Assembly: GCA_041392305.1 (NCBI GenBank)
Contig: JAWKMJ010000018.1
Coordinates: forward strand, 22,953-86,952
Direction: 5' to 3'
Origin: JAGQYP01 sp041392305
GTDB lineage: Bacteria > Bacteroidota > Bacteroidia > Flavobacteriales_D > Crocinitomicaceae
Length of the DNA: 64,000 nt
Shown here: positions 40,826-51,115 of the stretch, piece by piece
Layout: each line of letters begins with the position of its first letter
How positions within the stretch are numbered: the stretch's first letter is position 1
Made by a program: the position numbers and the translations under genes
Notes under the pieces: model-generated
What the model was told of the DNA's origin: nothing
The model's database searches: none
The model's input: only the letters and a program-made list of their open reading frames with translations

Positions 40826-42469
40826 ATGAGTGCAAAAAACACCAAAGATCGATTTGATAATCTTCAAACCGGGTACAATGCCGGATTTCTTAATAATCTA
40901 AAATCAGATATCCCTGCAGGGCTTGTCGTTTTTCTAGTTGCCTTACCTCTTTGCTTGGGGATAGCGCTTGCATCAAAAGTGAACCCAATTTCAGGTATTA
41001 TTGCCGGAGTGATAGGTGGAATCATCGTCGGTGCTATTTCAGGTTCCCCTTTGGGAGTTTCAGGTCCGGCTGCTGGATTGATTATTATTGTAATCAATGC
41101 GATTGAGTCATTAGGTTCTTTTGAAATATTCCTTGCTGCTGTGGTTCTTTCAGGTGTTTTTCAAGTTATTCTTGGTTTGCTCAAGGTAGGTGTTTTGGGT
41201 TATTATTTTCCTTTAGCAGTGATTAAGGGGATGCTGGCAGGAATTGGAGTAACGATCATTATCAAGCAAATACCCCATACGGTGGGTTATGACAAAGATC
41301 CGGAAGGAGATATGGAGTTCTTTCAAATGGATGGCGAAAATTCATTTAGTGAACTGATCAATATGCTAAACTTTGTATCTCCAGGAGCCATTGCTATCAC
41401 TCTGATTTCAATGGCAATATTAATCCTTTGGGAAAGAAAGTTTTTCAAAAAAATGGCTTGGACAGGAATTATTCCGGGACCACTGGTAGCCGTAATTTTT
41501 GGAATTTTTTGCACACTTTTATTTAAAGGGGATACCTTTTGGGGATTGGGCCAAGATCAATTAGTAAGTATTCCAAAAACGAGTTCAGTAGGCGATTTTT
41601 TCGGTTTGTTCTCTTTTCCTGACTGGGGGCATTTTGCCAATCCGGATTTGTATATTGTGGCAGCAACAATTGCGGTGGTAGCCAGTTTGGAAACTTTATT
41701 ATGTGTCGAAGCCACGGATAAACTTGACCCACAAAAAAGAGTTACTCCAGCAAATAGAGAATTGATTGCTCAAGGATCCGGAAATATTCTATCAGGACTT
41801 ATTGGAGGTCTTCCCATCACTCAAGTAATTGTTCGATCCTCGGCAAATATCCAAGCTGGTGGTAAAACTAAATTCTCGGCGATATTCCATGGAGCCCTAC
41901 TCATGATTTGTGTTCTTTTGATTCCGGGTGTATTGAATCATATTCCCTACGCAAGTCTGGCAGCTATCCTGCTCATGGTGGGGTATAAGCTCACTAAACC
42001 GGCTTTGTACTTTCAAATGTTTGCTAAAGGTTGGTCTCAGTTCATTCCATTTTTTGCAACCATTGTCGTTATGGTTTTTACAGATCTACTTATCGGAATT
42101 TCTGTTGGTTTAGCCATCGCGATTGTTCAAATTTTATGGAATAACTTTCAAACGCCTTTCCATTTTAATCCTGATGAATATAAGGAAGGAGCACCAATTG
42201 AAATAGAGTTGTCTGAAGATGTAAGTTTTCTTAACAAAGCTGGAATCCTTCATACTCTTAATCTTATTCCAAACAATTCGAAAGTGATTATTGATGGGAG
42301 AAAAAACAAGACTATTCACCCGGATATTATCGAAATGATCGAAAATTTCAAAGAAAATGCCAAACACAGAGGCATTGAAGTTGAATGTATTGGAATGGAA
42401 GAACCTCCAAAGAAAAACGTTGTTTTATCATTCAAAAATCTATTCGGAAAAGGATTCAAAGTGGAATAG
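40826..42469 (+). CDS. SulP family anion transporter
   Basis: A 547-residue inner-membrane protein with 10-14 TM segments and the SulP opening DIPAGLVVFLVALPLCLGIALAS split over about 29-52, SGSPLGVSGPAAGL, and GGLPITQVIVRSSANIQAGGKT. The C-terminal part (about 455-530) is a short STAS-like domain. Substrates of the family are sulfate, bicarbonate and related anions; the Bacteroidota members with this N-terminus are often placed near carbonic anhydrase genes, but none is adjacent here. Confidence 0.88.
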   Translation: MSAKNTKDRFDNLQTGYNAGFLNNLKSDIPAGLVVFLVALPLCLGIALASKVNPISGIIAGVIGGIIVGAISGSPLGVSGPAAGLIIIVINAIESLGSFEIFLAAVVLSGVFQVILGLLKVGVLGYYFPLAVIKGMLAGIGVTIIIKQIPHTVGYDKDPEGDMEFFQMDGENSFSELINMLNFVSPGAIAITLISMAILILWERKFFKKMAWTGIIPGPLVAVIFGIFCTLLFKGDTFWGLGQDQLVSIPKTSSVGDFFGLFSFPDWGHFANPDLYIVAATIAVVASLETLLCVEATDKLDPQKRVTPANRELIAQGSGNILSGLIGGLPITQVIVRSSANIQAGGKTKFSAIFHGALLMICVLLIPGVLNHIPYASLAAILLMVGYKLTKPALYFQMFAKGWSQFIPFFATIVVMVFTDLLIGISVGLAIAIVQILWNNFQTPFHFNPDEYKEGAPIEIELSEDVSFLNKAGILHTLNLIPNNSKVIIDGRKNKTIHPDIIEMIENFKENAKHRGIEVECIGMEEPPKKNVVLSFKNLFGKGFKVE

Positions 42470-42507
42470 AGTCCATGGGCCTTTTCACTTTTACCGGAAT
42501 TGAAGCA

Positions 42508-43098
42508 CTATTTTTTACCAAATTCACAAACTACATTAACCTCATAGGTTTTGTGTGGCGCATAACCTACTCCTATGCTATTCACATCTGGGTTCAGGAT
42601 ATTCTCTCTATGCCCTTTTCCCGGCACTCCTTCGTCAATGAGCAGGTCAATAACTACTTCTAATGGATCATCGACTCCGTAATCACAATTTTCAGAATAA
42701 TAACTGTAATCTTTACAATATTTATCTGATCTGATATTGTAGCCACGATGACCTACATGTCCGGTTTTGCCTGAAGTTACAGCGTGCTCCTTCGCCATAT
42801 TTGTTAAATCTTCAGTTGGGTTGAGTACTGGTAAATTTTTTACTTTTTTTAACTCTCGAACCAAAGAATTGTAATCGGCATTTTTGCTGTAATCCGTCGT
42901 TTTTTCCATAAAAGGATCTAGGTAGTTTTCAATAAAATAGACTCCATCTAATCGAGCTATATTGTGATAAAACACAACCTTTCTCTCCTTATCGCTCATG
43001 AATGTCGCATTCTTAGCAGTATTTGCTTTCTCTTCTATGGTCTGAGCGAATCCAGAAGCGTTAACAATAATTATCAATAAAAAAGCCCATATTTTCAT
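42508..43098 (-). CDS. Secreted CAP (SCP/PR1) domain protein
   Basis: A 196-residue protein. The ATG at 43098 gives a signal peptide ending GFAQ, preferred over a start 18 codons upstream. The CAP core includes AKEHAVTSGKTGHVGHRGYN, SENCDYG and the HRENILNPDVNSIGVGYA signature. CAP proteins bind lipids or act as proteases in other phyla; the function here is unknown. Confidence 0.88.
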   Translation of the reverse strand: MKIWAFLLIIIVNASGFAQTIEEKANTAKNATFMSDKERKVVFYHNIARLDGVYFIENYLDPFMEKTTDYSKNADYNSLVRELKKVKNLPVLNPTEDLTNMAKEHAVTSGKTGHVGHRGYNIRSDKYCKDYSYYSENCDYGVDDPLEVVIDLLIDEGVPGKGHRENILNPDVNSIGVGYAPHKTYEVNVVCEFGKK

Positions 43099-43186
43099 AC
43101 TTGTTTTTATTTTTGATTCGTTGAAATTTACGGAATCTAATGATACCTGCACTTGATTTTAACAAAATTATAATTGATAAACTAAT

Positions 43187-45244
43187 TTGAAGTTACACTA
43201 CGATTTCCCTGGATTTCTTTTTCTGATTATAGCAGCATTTGCTTTGCTTGTTGCTTGGTTTTTATATCGTAAAGATCAAAATTTCGGAAAAGAGCGTTGG
43301 GGTCTGATTGCACTTCGAACTCTAAGTGTTTTTCTGATTATTGTCCTTATTTTAGATATTTTTCTAGAATCAAAAAAAGATGTGGAAATGAAACCAGTAA
43401 TCATTCTTGGTTTCGATAATTCGGAATCCATCTATTTAAAAGATTCCAATAATTTAAACACTTACTTAGAAGCCTGGCGGGAACTTACCAATCAGCTGAA
43501 ACAAAATTATGATGTGATTAGTTTGAAAATTGGCGAGAACACTGAAGATAACACTTCGCTGAATTTTAAGGATAAAAAATCCAATCTGTCAAACTTTTTC
43601 GAGGAAATTCGTGATCGGTATTATAATTCCAATATTGGAGCCATAGTTTTAGCAACGGATGGGATCTTTAATGAAGGAATGAATCCGGTTTATACAGCCG
43701 AAAAATTGAATTACACCCCTATTTATTCAATTGGTTTAGGCGATACTACTCCAATCAAGGATTTAAGGATTACAAATATTTTTCACAACGATATTGCTTT
43801 TTTGAAGAACAAGTTTCCATTAGAGCTGGATTTGAATGCAGAAGGCTTAGTTGGTAATTCAAGCAGAATGGTCATCCTAAGAGATGGTGAACAAGTGTTT
43901 TCTGAAGAAATTGAAATCAATTCTGAAAGTTTTAATCTTACTAAAAAAATCCTTTTGGATGCGCAAAAAGTAGGAATCAACAAATACACTGTGAGTCTTT
44001 CCGAAATTGAAGGAGAAGAAATCAAGAACAACAACAGTCGAACCTTTTACATTAACGTAATTGATTCCAGACAAAAAGTTTTGATTCTTGCCAATGCCCC
44101 TCATCCCGATGTTGGAGCGATCAAATTTGCTATTGAAAACAATTCAGATATGGAGGTAAGCTCTTCTAATATCAACGACTACAAGGGCAATTTTAAAGAT
44201 TTTGATGTCATCGTGCTTCACAATCTTCCATCCAGCAGTTATGCGATTCCAGATGAAATTGTACAATCAAAAAAACCGCTCATGATCCTAGTGGGCGGCC
44301 AAACAGACCTAAACAAGCTGAATCGCTTGCAATTGGGATTCACCTATACAGGTAATTGGAATACGGATGCCGTTTATGCTTCAATAAATCAAAGTTTTAC
44401 GGCTTTCAAAATAGACGATCATTTCAATAAAATTTTCAGAAGTTCGCCTCCAGTATTTTCAAGATTTGCCAAGGTGAAATTTAATGGAGCTAACTCGGTT
44501 TTCCTTTATCAAAAAGTTGGAAGTATTGTAAAAGAAGAACCACTGGTGTTTTTTAATGAGCTCAATGGAGTGAAAAAGGTTATCATCAATGCGGATGGAA
44601 TCTGGAAATGGCGTTTAAACGATTACAATGAAAATGAAACAACAGAAAATTTCGACAACCTGATTGACAAATTCATTCAATATGTAGCAGTTAAAGAGGA
44701 TAAATCTAATTTCAGAATTAAAACCAAAGCAATATATAACGAAAATGAAGATGTCGTAATAAGCGCCGAATTGTACAATGATTCATACGAGTTGGTTAAT
44801 ACGGCAGCTGTTGAACTTCTATTAACAAATGAAGCGGGAGAACGATTCAATTATGCTTTGTTGCCCTATGAAGACCTATATAAACTGAATCTTGGCAAGC
44901 TTAAAAAAGGCTTGTATCAATATTCTGCAAAAACAGAATTGAATGGTAAAAATTATACAAAATCAGGTCAATTTCTTGTGAAGGAAATATTATTAGAATA
45001 TATTAATTTGCAGGCCGACCATAATATTCTGAAAACCATAGCGAAAAATAGTGGAGGACAATTCATCCAAAAATCGAAAATCAGCGAATTAGCAGAACTT
45101 ATTCAGTCTGACCGACAAATTGGTACAATTGTTTATCAGGAAAAATCCTACAAAGACATAATTGATTACAAATGGCTTTTCGTCATCATAGCCCTTTGTC
45201 TTGCAATAGAATGGTGGCTCAGAAAAAGACTAGGAACTTACTAA
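43187..45244 (+). CDS. VWA-like membrane protein with a TTG start
   Basis: A 685-residue protein with two TM helices at the N-terminus (about 9-26 and 40-58), a VWA-like domain (about 70-190; VIILGFDNSESIYL, IVLATDGIFNEGMNP, YSIGLGD), beta-rich and glutamine-amidotransferase-like extracytoplasmic parts, and a last TM helix (about 660-680). The layout resembles BatA/BatB-like envelope proteins. The start is TTG at 43187; the nearest ATG is past both TM helices. Its stop overlaps the Ste24 start by one base (TAATG), so translation is coupled. Confidence 0.78.
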   Translation: MKLHYDFPGFLFLIIAAFALLVAWFLYRKDQNFGKERWGLIALRTLSVFLIIVLILDIFLESKKDVEMKPVIILGFDNSESIYLKDSNNLNTYLEAWRELTNQLKQNYDVISLKIGENTEDNTSLNFKDKKSNLSNFFEEIRDRYYNSNIGAIVLATDGIFNEGMNPVYTAEKLNYTPIYSIGLGDTTPIKDLRITNIFHNDIAFLKNKFPLELDLNAEGLVGNSSRMVILRDGEQVFSEEIEINSESFNLTKKILLDAQKVGINKYTVSLSEIEGEEIKNNNSRTFYINVIDSRQKVLILANAPHPDVGAIKFAIENNSDMEVSSSNINDYKGNFKDFDVIVLHNLPSSSYAIPDEIVQSKKPLMILVGGQTDLNKLNRLQLGFTYTGNWNTDAVYASINQSFTAFKIDDHFNKIFRSSPPVFSRFAKVKFNGANSVFLYQKVGSIVKEEPLVFFNELNGVKKVIINADGIWKWRLNDYNENETTENFDNLIDKFIQYVAVKEDKSNFRIKTKAIYNENEDVVISAELYNDSYELVNTAAVELLLTNEAGERFNYALLPYEDLYKLNLGKLKKGLYQYSAKTELNGKNYTKSGQFLVKEILLEYINLQADHNILKTIAKNSGGQFIQKSKISELAELIQSDRQIGTIVYQEKSYKDIIDYKWLFVIIALCLAIEWWLRKRLGTY

Positions 45245-46476
45245 TGACTGCAGACGGATATTTTTATACCATCATTGGAATTCTTGCATTTGAGTTTATT
45301 TTAGAACGTGTTCTTGAATACATTAACGACAGCAACTGGTCCGATAAGATTCCTGAAGTAATGAAAGATTATTATGATCAGGAAAAGTACACCAAATCAC
45401 AAAAGTACCATAAGGAACACGGGAAACTGGATGCCTGGTCAAGCTCAATTACTTTTATGCTTACAATGATCGTTTTCATTTCCGGACTGATGGGTCAGTT
45501 TTCTGATTTTATTTTGAGTTATTTCTCTAGTCCATTTATTGGCTCGCTTATCTTTTTTGGAATTTTGATGATTGTAAATGATATGCTGAGTTTGCCTTTT
45601 TCAGTGTACAGTACGTTTGTCATCGAAGAAAAATATGGTTTCAACAAAACCACTCCTGCAACCTTTGTTTTGGATAAAATTAAAGGGTATTTGCTGGGTG
45701 GAGCGATCGGTGCCGGCATGCTTTGGGTCATCTTGTTTATTTTCGAACATTACACGACTCATTTTTGGTACCTGGCATGGGCAATTATTACGGTTTTCAT
45801 GCTCATCATGAATATGTTTTACGTAGATTGGATTCTACCTTTATTTAATAAACTTAAACCACTGGAAAACGGGGAATTAAGGACTGCAATTGAATCTTAC
45901 AGTAAAAAAGTAGGGTTCAGCTTGAAAAATATTTTTGTCATAGATGGGAGTAAACGTTCCACTAAATCCAATGCCTTCTTTAGTGGAATTGGCCCAAAAA
46001 AAACCATCGTTTTGTACGATACACTGATAGAAAAACACAGTACCGAAGAACTGGTTGCTGTATTGGCACATGAAGTAGGTCATTATAAGAAAAAGCATTC
46101 ATTACAAGGTTTAGTTCTGGGTATATTGCAGTTAGGGTTGACCCTTTTCATTTTAAATGTATTCATTACTGAACCTAAAATTTCAATGGCTTTGGGTGCA
46201 GAAAACCACACTTTTTATTTAGGATTAGTTGCGTTTTCAATTTTATACAGCCCTATTCAGTCAATTATGGGAATTTTTTCTTCAATTATGAGTCGAAAAA
46301 ATGAATTTGAAGCCGATGCCTACGCCAAAGAAACCTATAGCGGAGAAGCCCTTGGAACTGCACTTAAAAAACTATCTGTCGATAATTTAAGTAATCTCTA
46401 TCCTCATCCGGCTTATGTATTCATGCACTATTCCCATCCACCGGTATTACAGAGATTAAAAGCCTTGGATGAGTAA
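45244..46476 (+). CDS. M48 family metallopeptidase, Ste24/CAAX-type
   Basis: A 410-residue membrane protease with about seven TM helices, the zinc motif HEVGH at 276-280 and the third ligand in the EFEAD segment near 354-358. Ste24 homologues cut near C-termini of membrane-anchored substrates or clear misfolded membrane proteins. The ATG overlaps the stop of the VWA-like gene, which makes that protein a candidate partner. Confidence 0.9.
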   Translation: MTADGYFYTIIGILAFEFILERVLEYINDSNWSDKIPEVMKDYYDQEKYTKSQKYHKEHGKLDAWSSSITFMLTMIVFISGLMGQFSDFILSYFSSPFIGSLIFFGILMIVNDMLSLPFSVYSTFVIEEKYGFNKTTPATFVLDKIKGYLLGGAIGAGMLWVILFIFEHYTTHFWYLAWAIITVFMLIMNMFYVDWILPLFNKLKPLENGELRTAIESYSKKVGFSLKNIFVIDGSKRSTKSNAFFSGIGPKKTIVLYDTLIEKHSTEELVAVLAHEVGHYKKKHSLQGLVLGILQLGLTLFILNVFITEPKISMALGAENHTFYLGLVAFSILYSPIQSIMGIFSSIMSRKNEFEADAYAKETYSGEALGTALKKLSVDNLSNLYPHPAYVFMHYSHPPVLQRLKALDE

Positions 46477-46576
46477 ATGGCTCATTTTTTTAGCGACAAA
46501 GGCTAATGTTTGTATAAGAAACAAAATCTCATTTTAAGTTTCACAAAGATTTTCTCTAAAATTAGATTTCCTCTAT

Positions 46577-47188
46577 TTACTTGTATGGTCTTACTGTGAA
46601 ATGATGATACAAAACTCCGTATAATTCGGGGTCAAAATCTTCCAGATCTTTTGAAGTTTGTATTAGAATTGCATCTTTGGGCCGAACAACACCCCAATAT
46701 TTAAATCTCTTTTTATGATTTTCAGAATCCTTCATTTTTTCAAGATTCAATTGAAGCAATTTTCTGTTAAATACATTTGTTTGAGCGGCATTATCAAACT
46801 GATTCACATGCCATAAAATCAAGATGGTTTGCTCTCCTTGCTTCAAGGTATAACTATCGTAAAACACCGTATTAAAATCATCTAAATTGGGGAAATTTCC
46901 TGCTAATTTTTCAAATTTCACAAGCGTGTAGCCTTTTTTTTCTGTTAATTCCTCCAAACGTCTGTAGGCATCTTCAAAAATAGGAATCTCCTTTTCATTA
47001 AAAGAAAATGTGCTTAAGGTGTCCTTATCTTTTTCAAGTTCTGGAATAGAATCCTCACCATTTTTTCTAATCTCTTTATTGTCAACTTTATTTTTTTCCG
47101 AATCTTTTTCAGTAGGATTAGGTTGTTGTCTACCACACGAAGAAAAAAGAAAAGACAGAATAAATAGAATAGAATAAAATGGATTCAT
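46577..47188 (-). CDS. Putative lipoprotein
   Basis: A 203-residue protein with a lipoprotein signal (LFSSC, Cys about residue 18), a charged low-complexity stretch (about 20-60, Lys/Glu/Asp rich) and a globular C-terminal half of unknown family. It lies 16 bases after the porin gene on the same strand, so it is probably co-transcribed and may sit with it in the outer membrane. Confidence 0.72.
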   Translation of the reverse strand: MNPFYSILFILSFLFSSCGRQQPNPTEKDSEKNKVDNKEIRKNGEDSIPELEKDKDTLSTFSFNEKEIPIFEDAYRRLEELTEKKGYTLVKFEKLAGNFPNLDDFNTVFYDSYTLKQGEQTILILWHVNQFDNAAQTNVFNRKLLQLNLEKMKDSENHKKRFKYWGVVRPKDAILIQTSKDLEDFDPELYGVLYHHFTVRPYK

Positions 47189-47204
47189 AAGATATGTTCA
47201 ATGA

Positions 47205-48965
47205 TTAATTGAGAAACCTCCATCTCAATCCTACCCTAAATTGAAAAGGATTGATCGGGTAACCTTCTGCTATACGAATATCTGAAGGCGTTTTATAAAA
47301 TAAGGCAGAAAGATTATACACCTTGAAGAAAAAGCTCGCCTTTCCTAATTTCATATTGATAAAGGCGTCTAAATAGGGAAAATTTGCTCCCGTTGTATTC
47401 CCAATCTGATAAACAGACAGCGCGTTGTTAAATGCATACAAACGCATCGAATTAAAATAGCGTAAACCAAGCCCAAGTTGAACATGCAATTTCTTGCTTT
47501 TAAAAAGTTTACCATCAAAATAAAACCGGTAACCGATATAAACATCGGGAATCAGAAAAATGTCCTGCTTACTTGTTCCCATGTAATAAATATCAAAATC
47601 GTTCTTAAACTTCCAGAATTTGACAAATCCTTTTAAACCTGCTCTAAGGTTAAATATTTGTCCATCATGCTGAATCATACTACCTATGGAATCAAAATAA
47701 ATTGGATTGTCCAGTAAATTTAAATCCGCAAATAAGGTGAGATTGGTCTTGGGAATCCTAAAATCCAATCCCACTTTCAAATCACTCAAATAAGCCCTAG
47801 AAGTATCAATCTGGTAATAATTGGACAAATACTTCTCTTGATCCAACATACCTGCAGAAGAATAATAATTCGCATACGCCCCAAATTGCCATATACCAAA
47901 GTGAAACCTTGCGTCAAATTTTGCAGTGATGGCATTCTGATTCCTTCCAAAAAAGTCATAATCAAAATACGCGTTCATTTTTACCTTTTCATACTTTAGT
48001 ATCGCCATAAAATGAACGTAATTGTCCAAATAATTTGAAACACCAAAGTTTTTAGATTGATAATACTGAGCTTTGTATCCTATATCTAATTCTAATCGCT
48101 TTAAATTAAGGACGTAAGATGCCAATCCATGCAAAGTGGAAATTTGAAATTTGTCATCCGTGAAGGTTGAATCGTAAAAGATATTTGTGTACAAATTGGC
48201 TAGTGAGTCCTCTTCCTGATAAAGTCTAAACTTAATATCGAGTCCGGCAGTTAACCTAAATTTATGTCTATTGTTGGTGTCTAGATTGAAATAATTGTTG
48301 AATTCAAATCCACCATTTATATATTCGCGTCTGGCATTAGTTCTAAGAACGGGAATTAAATCTAAATCCAGACTCCTCTGAGAAGAATCAGGAACTATTC
48401 CTCCATTTTCTTGAAAATCCATTTTTTCCCAATAGCCTTGTACAAATAACTTGTAACGTTTAAATCGCGCATTCAAACTCAGCCTTATTTGATGTCCATC
48501 ATTTCGGGAACGTCTTAAAAAACCATTGGAAACTGATAGATTATAATCAATTGAATAATTGATGTTTGGTCGAATATTTTGAGTAAAAAAGGCGTTAAGA
48601 TTGTGCGTATTTCGGCGTCCTAAACTGTAAAATATCTCTAGAATCGGAACTTTAGAATCGAAATAAGGTAATATCTTTGTAAAGCGTTTTAACAAGTAAG
48701 ATTGGTCAGTCCAATCGGAATTCTTATCAAAAAAAGAATAAAACATGAGATGTTCTCTTGGATCTAAATCCAGACTCACCTCTTCTGTGTAATGTATGAC
48801 ATCAAAACTATCCACATCTCTTATGATTCCTGGTAAATTTTGAATTTCCGTTGAATCAAGATAGGGATTGATCACATTAAAAAACTGCAAAGTATCTTGC
48901 GCAAAAACATATCCTCCATGGAGAATAAACAGAATCAGTAGTATTTGATTTCGCAATTTGGTCAT
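47205..48965 (-). CDS. Putative outer-membrane porin (Porin_10-like)
   Basis: A 586-residue protein. The ATG at 48965 gives a signal peptide ending VFAQ. The rest is a run of amphipathic beta strands ending in aromatic residues and a C-terminal GLRWRFLN typical of outer-membrane barrels, matching the family of Bacteroidota putative porins. The substrate is unknown. The downstream lipoprotein gene follows in the same transcript. Confidence 0.85.
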   Translation of the reverse strand: MTKLRNQILLILFILHGGYVFAQDTLQFFNVINPYLDSTEIQNLPGIIRDVDSFDVIHYTEEVSLDLDPREHLMFYSFFDKNSDWTDQSYLLKRFTKILPYFDSKVPILEIFYSLGRRNTHNLNAFFTQNIRPNINYSIDYNLSVSNGFLRRSRNDGHQIRLSLNARFKRYKLFVQGYWEKMDFQENGGIVPDSSQRSLDLDLIPVLRTNARREYINGGFEFNNYFNLDTNNRHKFRLTAGLDIKFRLYQEEDSLANLYTNIFYDSTFTDDKFQISTLHGLASYVLNLKRLELDIGYKAQYYQSKNFGVSNYLDNYVHFMAILKYEKVKMNAYFDYDFFGRNQNAITAKFDARFHFGIWQFGAYANYYSSAGMLDQEKYLSNYYQIDTSRAYLSDLKVGLDFRIPKTNLTLFADLNLLDNPIYFDSIGSMIQHDGQIFNLRAGLKGFVKFWKFKNDFDIYYMGTSKQDIFLIPDVYIGYRFYFDGKLFKSKKLHVQLGLGLRYFNSMRLYAFNNALSVYQIGNTTGANFPYLDAFINMKLGKASFFFKVYNLSALFYKTPSDIRIAEGYPINPFQFRVGLRWRFLN

Positions 48966-49072
48966 CGACTTACAGGAACGCAAATTTAAACGATAAATTG
49001 GGATAAGAGATTCCAATCACAGAAATTGCTAAATTTCAATTAAAGTCGCTTTTTTTCGAGGAATAAAGCTTC

Positions 49073-51115
49073 ATGTTTCCTAAATTTGTAGAAGAAAAAC
49101 CAAACATTATCAAACTCAGTATTACCATTAGCATTATTTTTTTCGTGGCTTTGCCCATATTTAGCCAAGATCGGAACATCTATGATCGTGCTAAAGATCT
49201 TCTTACAGAATTCAATGAAAAACATATTTCTCCTCCATCGAGAGACTCACTTTTTAGTTTAAGAATTGGGGAATTACTGTTAGATGAAATGGACGATCGG
49301 GGATATTTCTTTCTTGATTTTGATTCTGTTTTAATCATGGAAACCAAATATTTTGATGAAGAAGGGTTATCAAAAACACTCGATTTTCATTTAAGAAATA
49401 TCTACAAAAATTACCATGAAAGAATTGAATATGTTGCGAAAACCTTTGAAAACCTTGCAGGCAAAGGTGATGAATACAATGATTTTGGTGAATTAACTTT
49501 TGGAAAAAGGAAGAAAAGATATCAAGAAGATTATCCAGCACTTTTAAGTAAATGGAAACGTTATGTAGCCTACTCAACATATCTCAGGATTTTTGATAAT
49601 GTGGAGCCCAAGATTATGATGGACAAAAATGCTACCCTCAGAATTTTCCCAAAATACTGGGACGAAGTGGTTGCTGACGAAACATGTGGCCTGAATGACT
49701 ACGACCTCTCTTACGAAGATTTTTGTAATGTTTTTCTGGAGTGCATTGCTAAAGCTCACGACCCACACAGTGCGTATTTCACGTATGAAGAGTCTACAGA
49801 TTTTTTTAATTCCATGTCAACCCAAAATCTATCCTTTGGATTTTACCTGGATCGAAATAAATCAAATTCTTTGGAAATCACTTATTTAATCCCAGGTGGG
49901 GCAGCATGGAATTCTGGAGAATTGAACGAAGGAGATATTATTTTAATGTTAGTCGCCGGGGAACAAGACACCATAGACCTCAGATGCAAAGATCCTTACG
50001 ATCTAATCGACGAATTGAACAACGGAAAATCGAAAAAATTACTGATCAAATTCAAAAAAGCAAATGGAGAAATAAAATCCATTACCCTCAAAAAATCGAA
50101 GGCTGAAATCGATGAAAATGTTATAAAAAGTTATATTCTTGGTGACGACATCGGCTACATTAATCTTCCAGGATTTTATTCTGCATGGGACAATTTAGGT
50201 GCTTCCGGATGTGCAGAAGACATGGCCAAAGAAGTCATGAAGTTGAATCGTGACAACATTAAAGGTTTGATTGTTGACCTGAGATTCAATGGAGGAGGTT
50301 CCCTTCGTGAAGCCGTAGAACTTTGCGGAATTTTTATTAATGAGGGTCCTTTATGTATCACACACAGTGAAAAAAGTGGGACCAAAATCATGAAAGACAT
50401 GAATCGGGGAACTATTTACGATGGTCCGATGTTGATTCTAGTGAATCCTTATTCTGCTTCGGCTTCAGAATTATTCGCCGGGATTATGCAGGATTATCAC
50501 CGAGCAATTATTGTGGGGGACACAACTTTTGGAAAAGGATCTGTTCAAAGAACTTTCGACTCCGACACGGACAATACGGGATTCAAGGTGACGATGGAGG
50601 GGTTTTATAGTATAGACCTCCAATCTCATCAAAATAAGGGAATTGCTCCAGATATATACCTTCCCAACTACTACTTTAAACGACCACGTGAAAAGAATGA
50701 GAAGTTCTCCCTGGAATTTCCTTCAGTAGAAAAGGATTTGGTGATAAAATTACTTCCTGAGATGAATATAGCTCCAATTAAGTCCAAGTCTGAAAACCGA
50801 ATTGCAGAAAATGAATATTTCCAAAATAGAATTAAAATTCAGAAATTGATTAATGAATTCGATAGCAAGACCTATCATCTTAATTATGAAGGAGTTTTGG
50901 GGATTTATGAGTATTTCAATAGTTTCATTAAATACGACACAGACCTTTCCGAAGAAGAGTTCAATACGGTAAAAAACAACTCCACAGATGCCATACTCTA
51001 TGACTTTGACGAAGTAAAAAAAGAGGTGAACTTAAGTGCAATGGAAGAAATAAAAAATGATATATATATTCGCGAATGTACATTAATAATGAACGATTTA
51101 ATTAAAAACAAATGA
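49073..51115 (+). CDS. S41 family C-terminal processing protease with PDZ domain
   Basis: A 680-residue envelope protein. It has an N-terminal membrane segment or signal (about 15-32), an N-terminal domain, a PDZ domain (about 255-340), and the S41 core (about 350-560) with DLRFNGGGS, the SASASE serine near residue 463 and the catalytic Lys in FGKGSVQ. It cuts unfolded or tagged periplasmic proteins. The divergent porin gene lies about 100 bases away. Its stop overlaps the next gene by 4 bases (ATGA). Confidence 0.9.
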   Translation: MFPKFVEEKPNIIKLSITISIIFFVALPIFSQDRNIYDRAKDLLTEFNEKHISPPSRDSLFSLRIGELLLDEMDDRGYFFLDFDSVLIMETKYFDEEGLSKTLDFHLRNIYKNYHERIEYVAKTFENLAGKGDEYNDFGELTFGKRKKRYQEDYPALLSKWKRYVAYSTYLRIFDNVEPKIMMDKNATLRIFPKYWDEVVADETCGLNDYDLSYEDFCNVFLECIAKAHDPHSAYFTYEESTDFFNSMSTQNLSFGFYLDRNKSNSLEITYLIPGGAAWNSGELNEGDIILMLVAGEQDTIDLRCKDPYDLIDELNNGKSKKLLIKFKKANGEIKSITLKKSKAEIDENVIKSYILGDDIGYINLPGFYSAWDNLGASGCAEDMAKEVMKLNRDNIKGLIVDLRFNGGGSLREAVELCGIFINEGPLCITHSEKSGTKIMKDMNRGTIYDGPMLILVNPYSASASELFAGIMQDYHRAIIVGDTTFGKGSVQRTFDSDTDNTGFKVTMEGFYSIDLQSHQNKGIAPDIYLPNYYFKRPREKNEKFSLEFPSVEKDLVIKLLPEMNIAPIKSKSENRIAENEYFQNRIKIQKLINEFDSKTYHLNYEGVLGIYEYFNSFIKYDTDLSEEEFNTVKNNSTDAILYDFDEVKKEVNLSAMEEIKNDIYIRECTLIMNDLIKNK

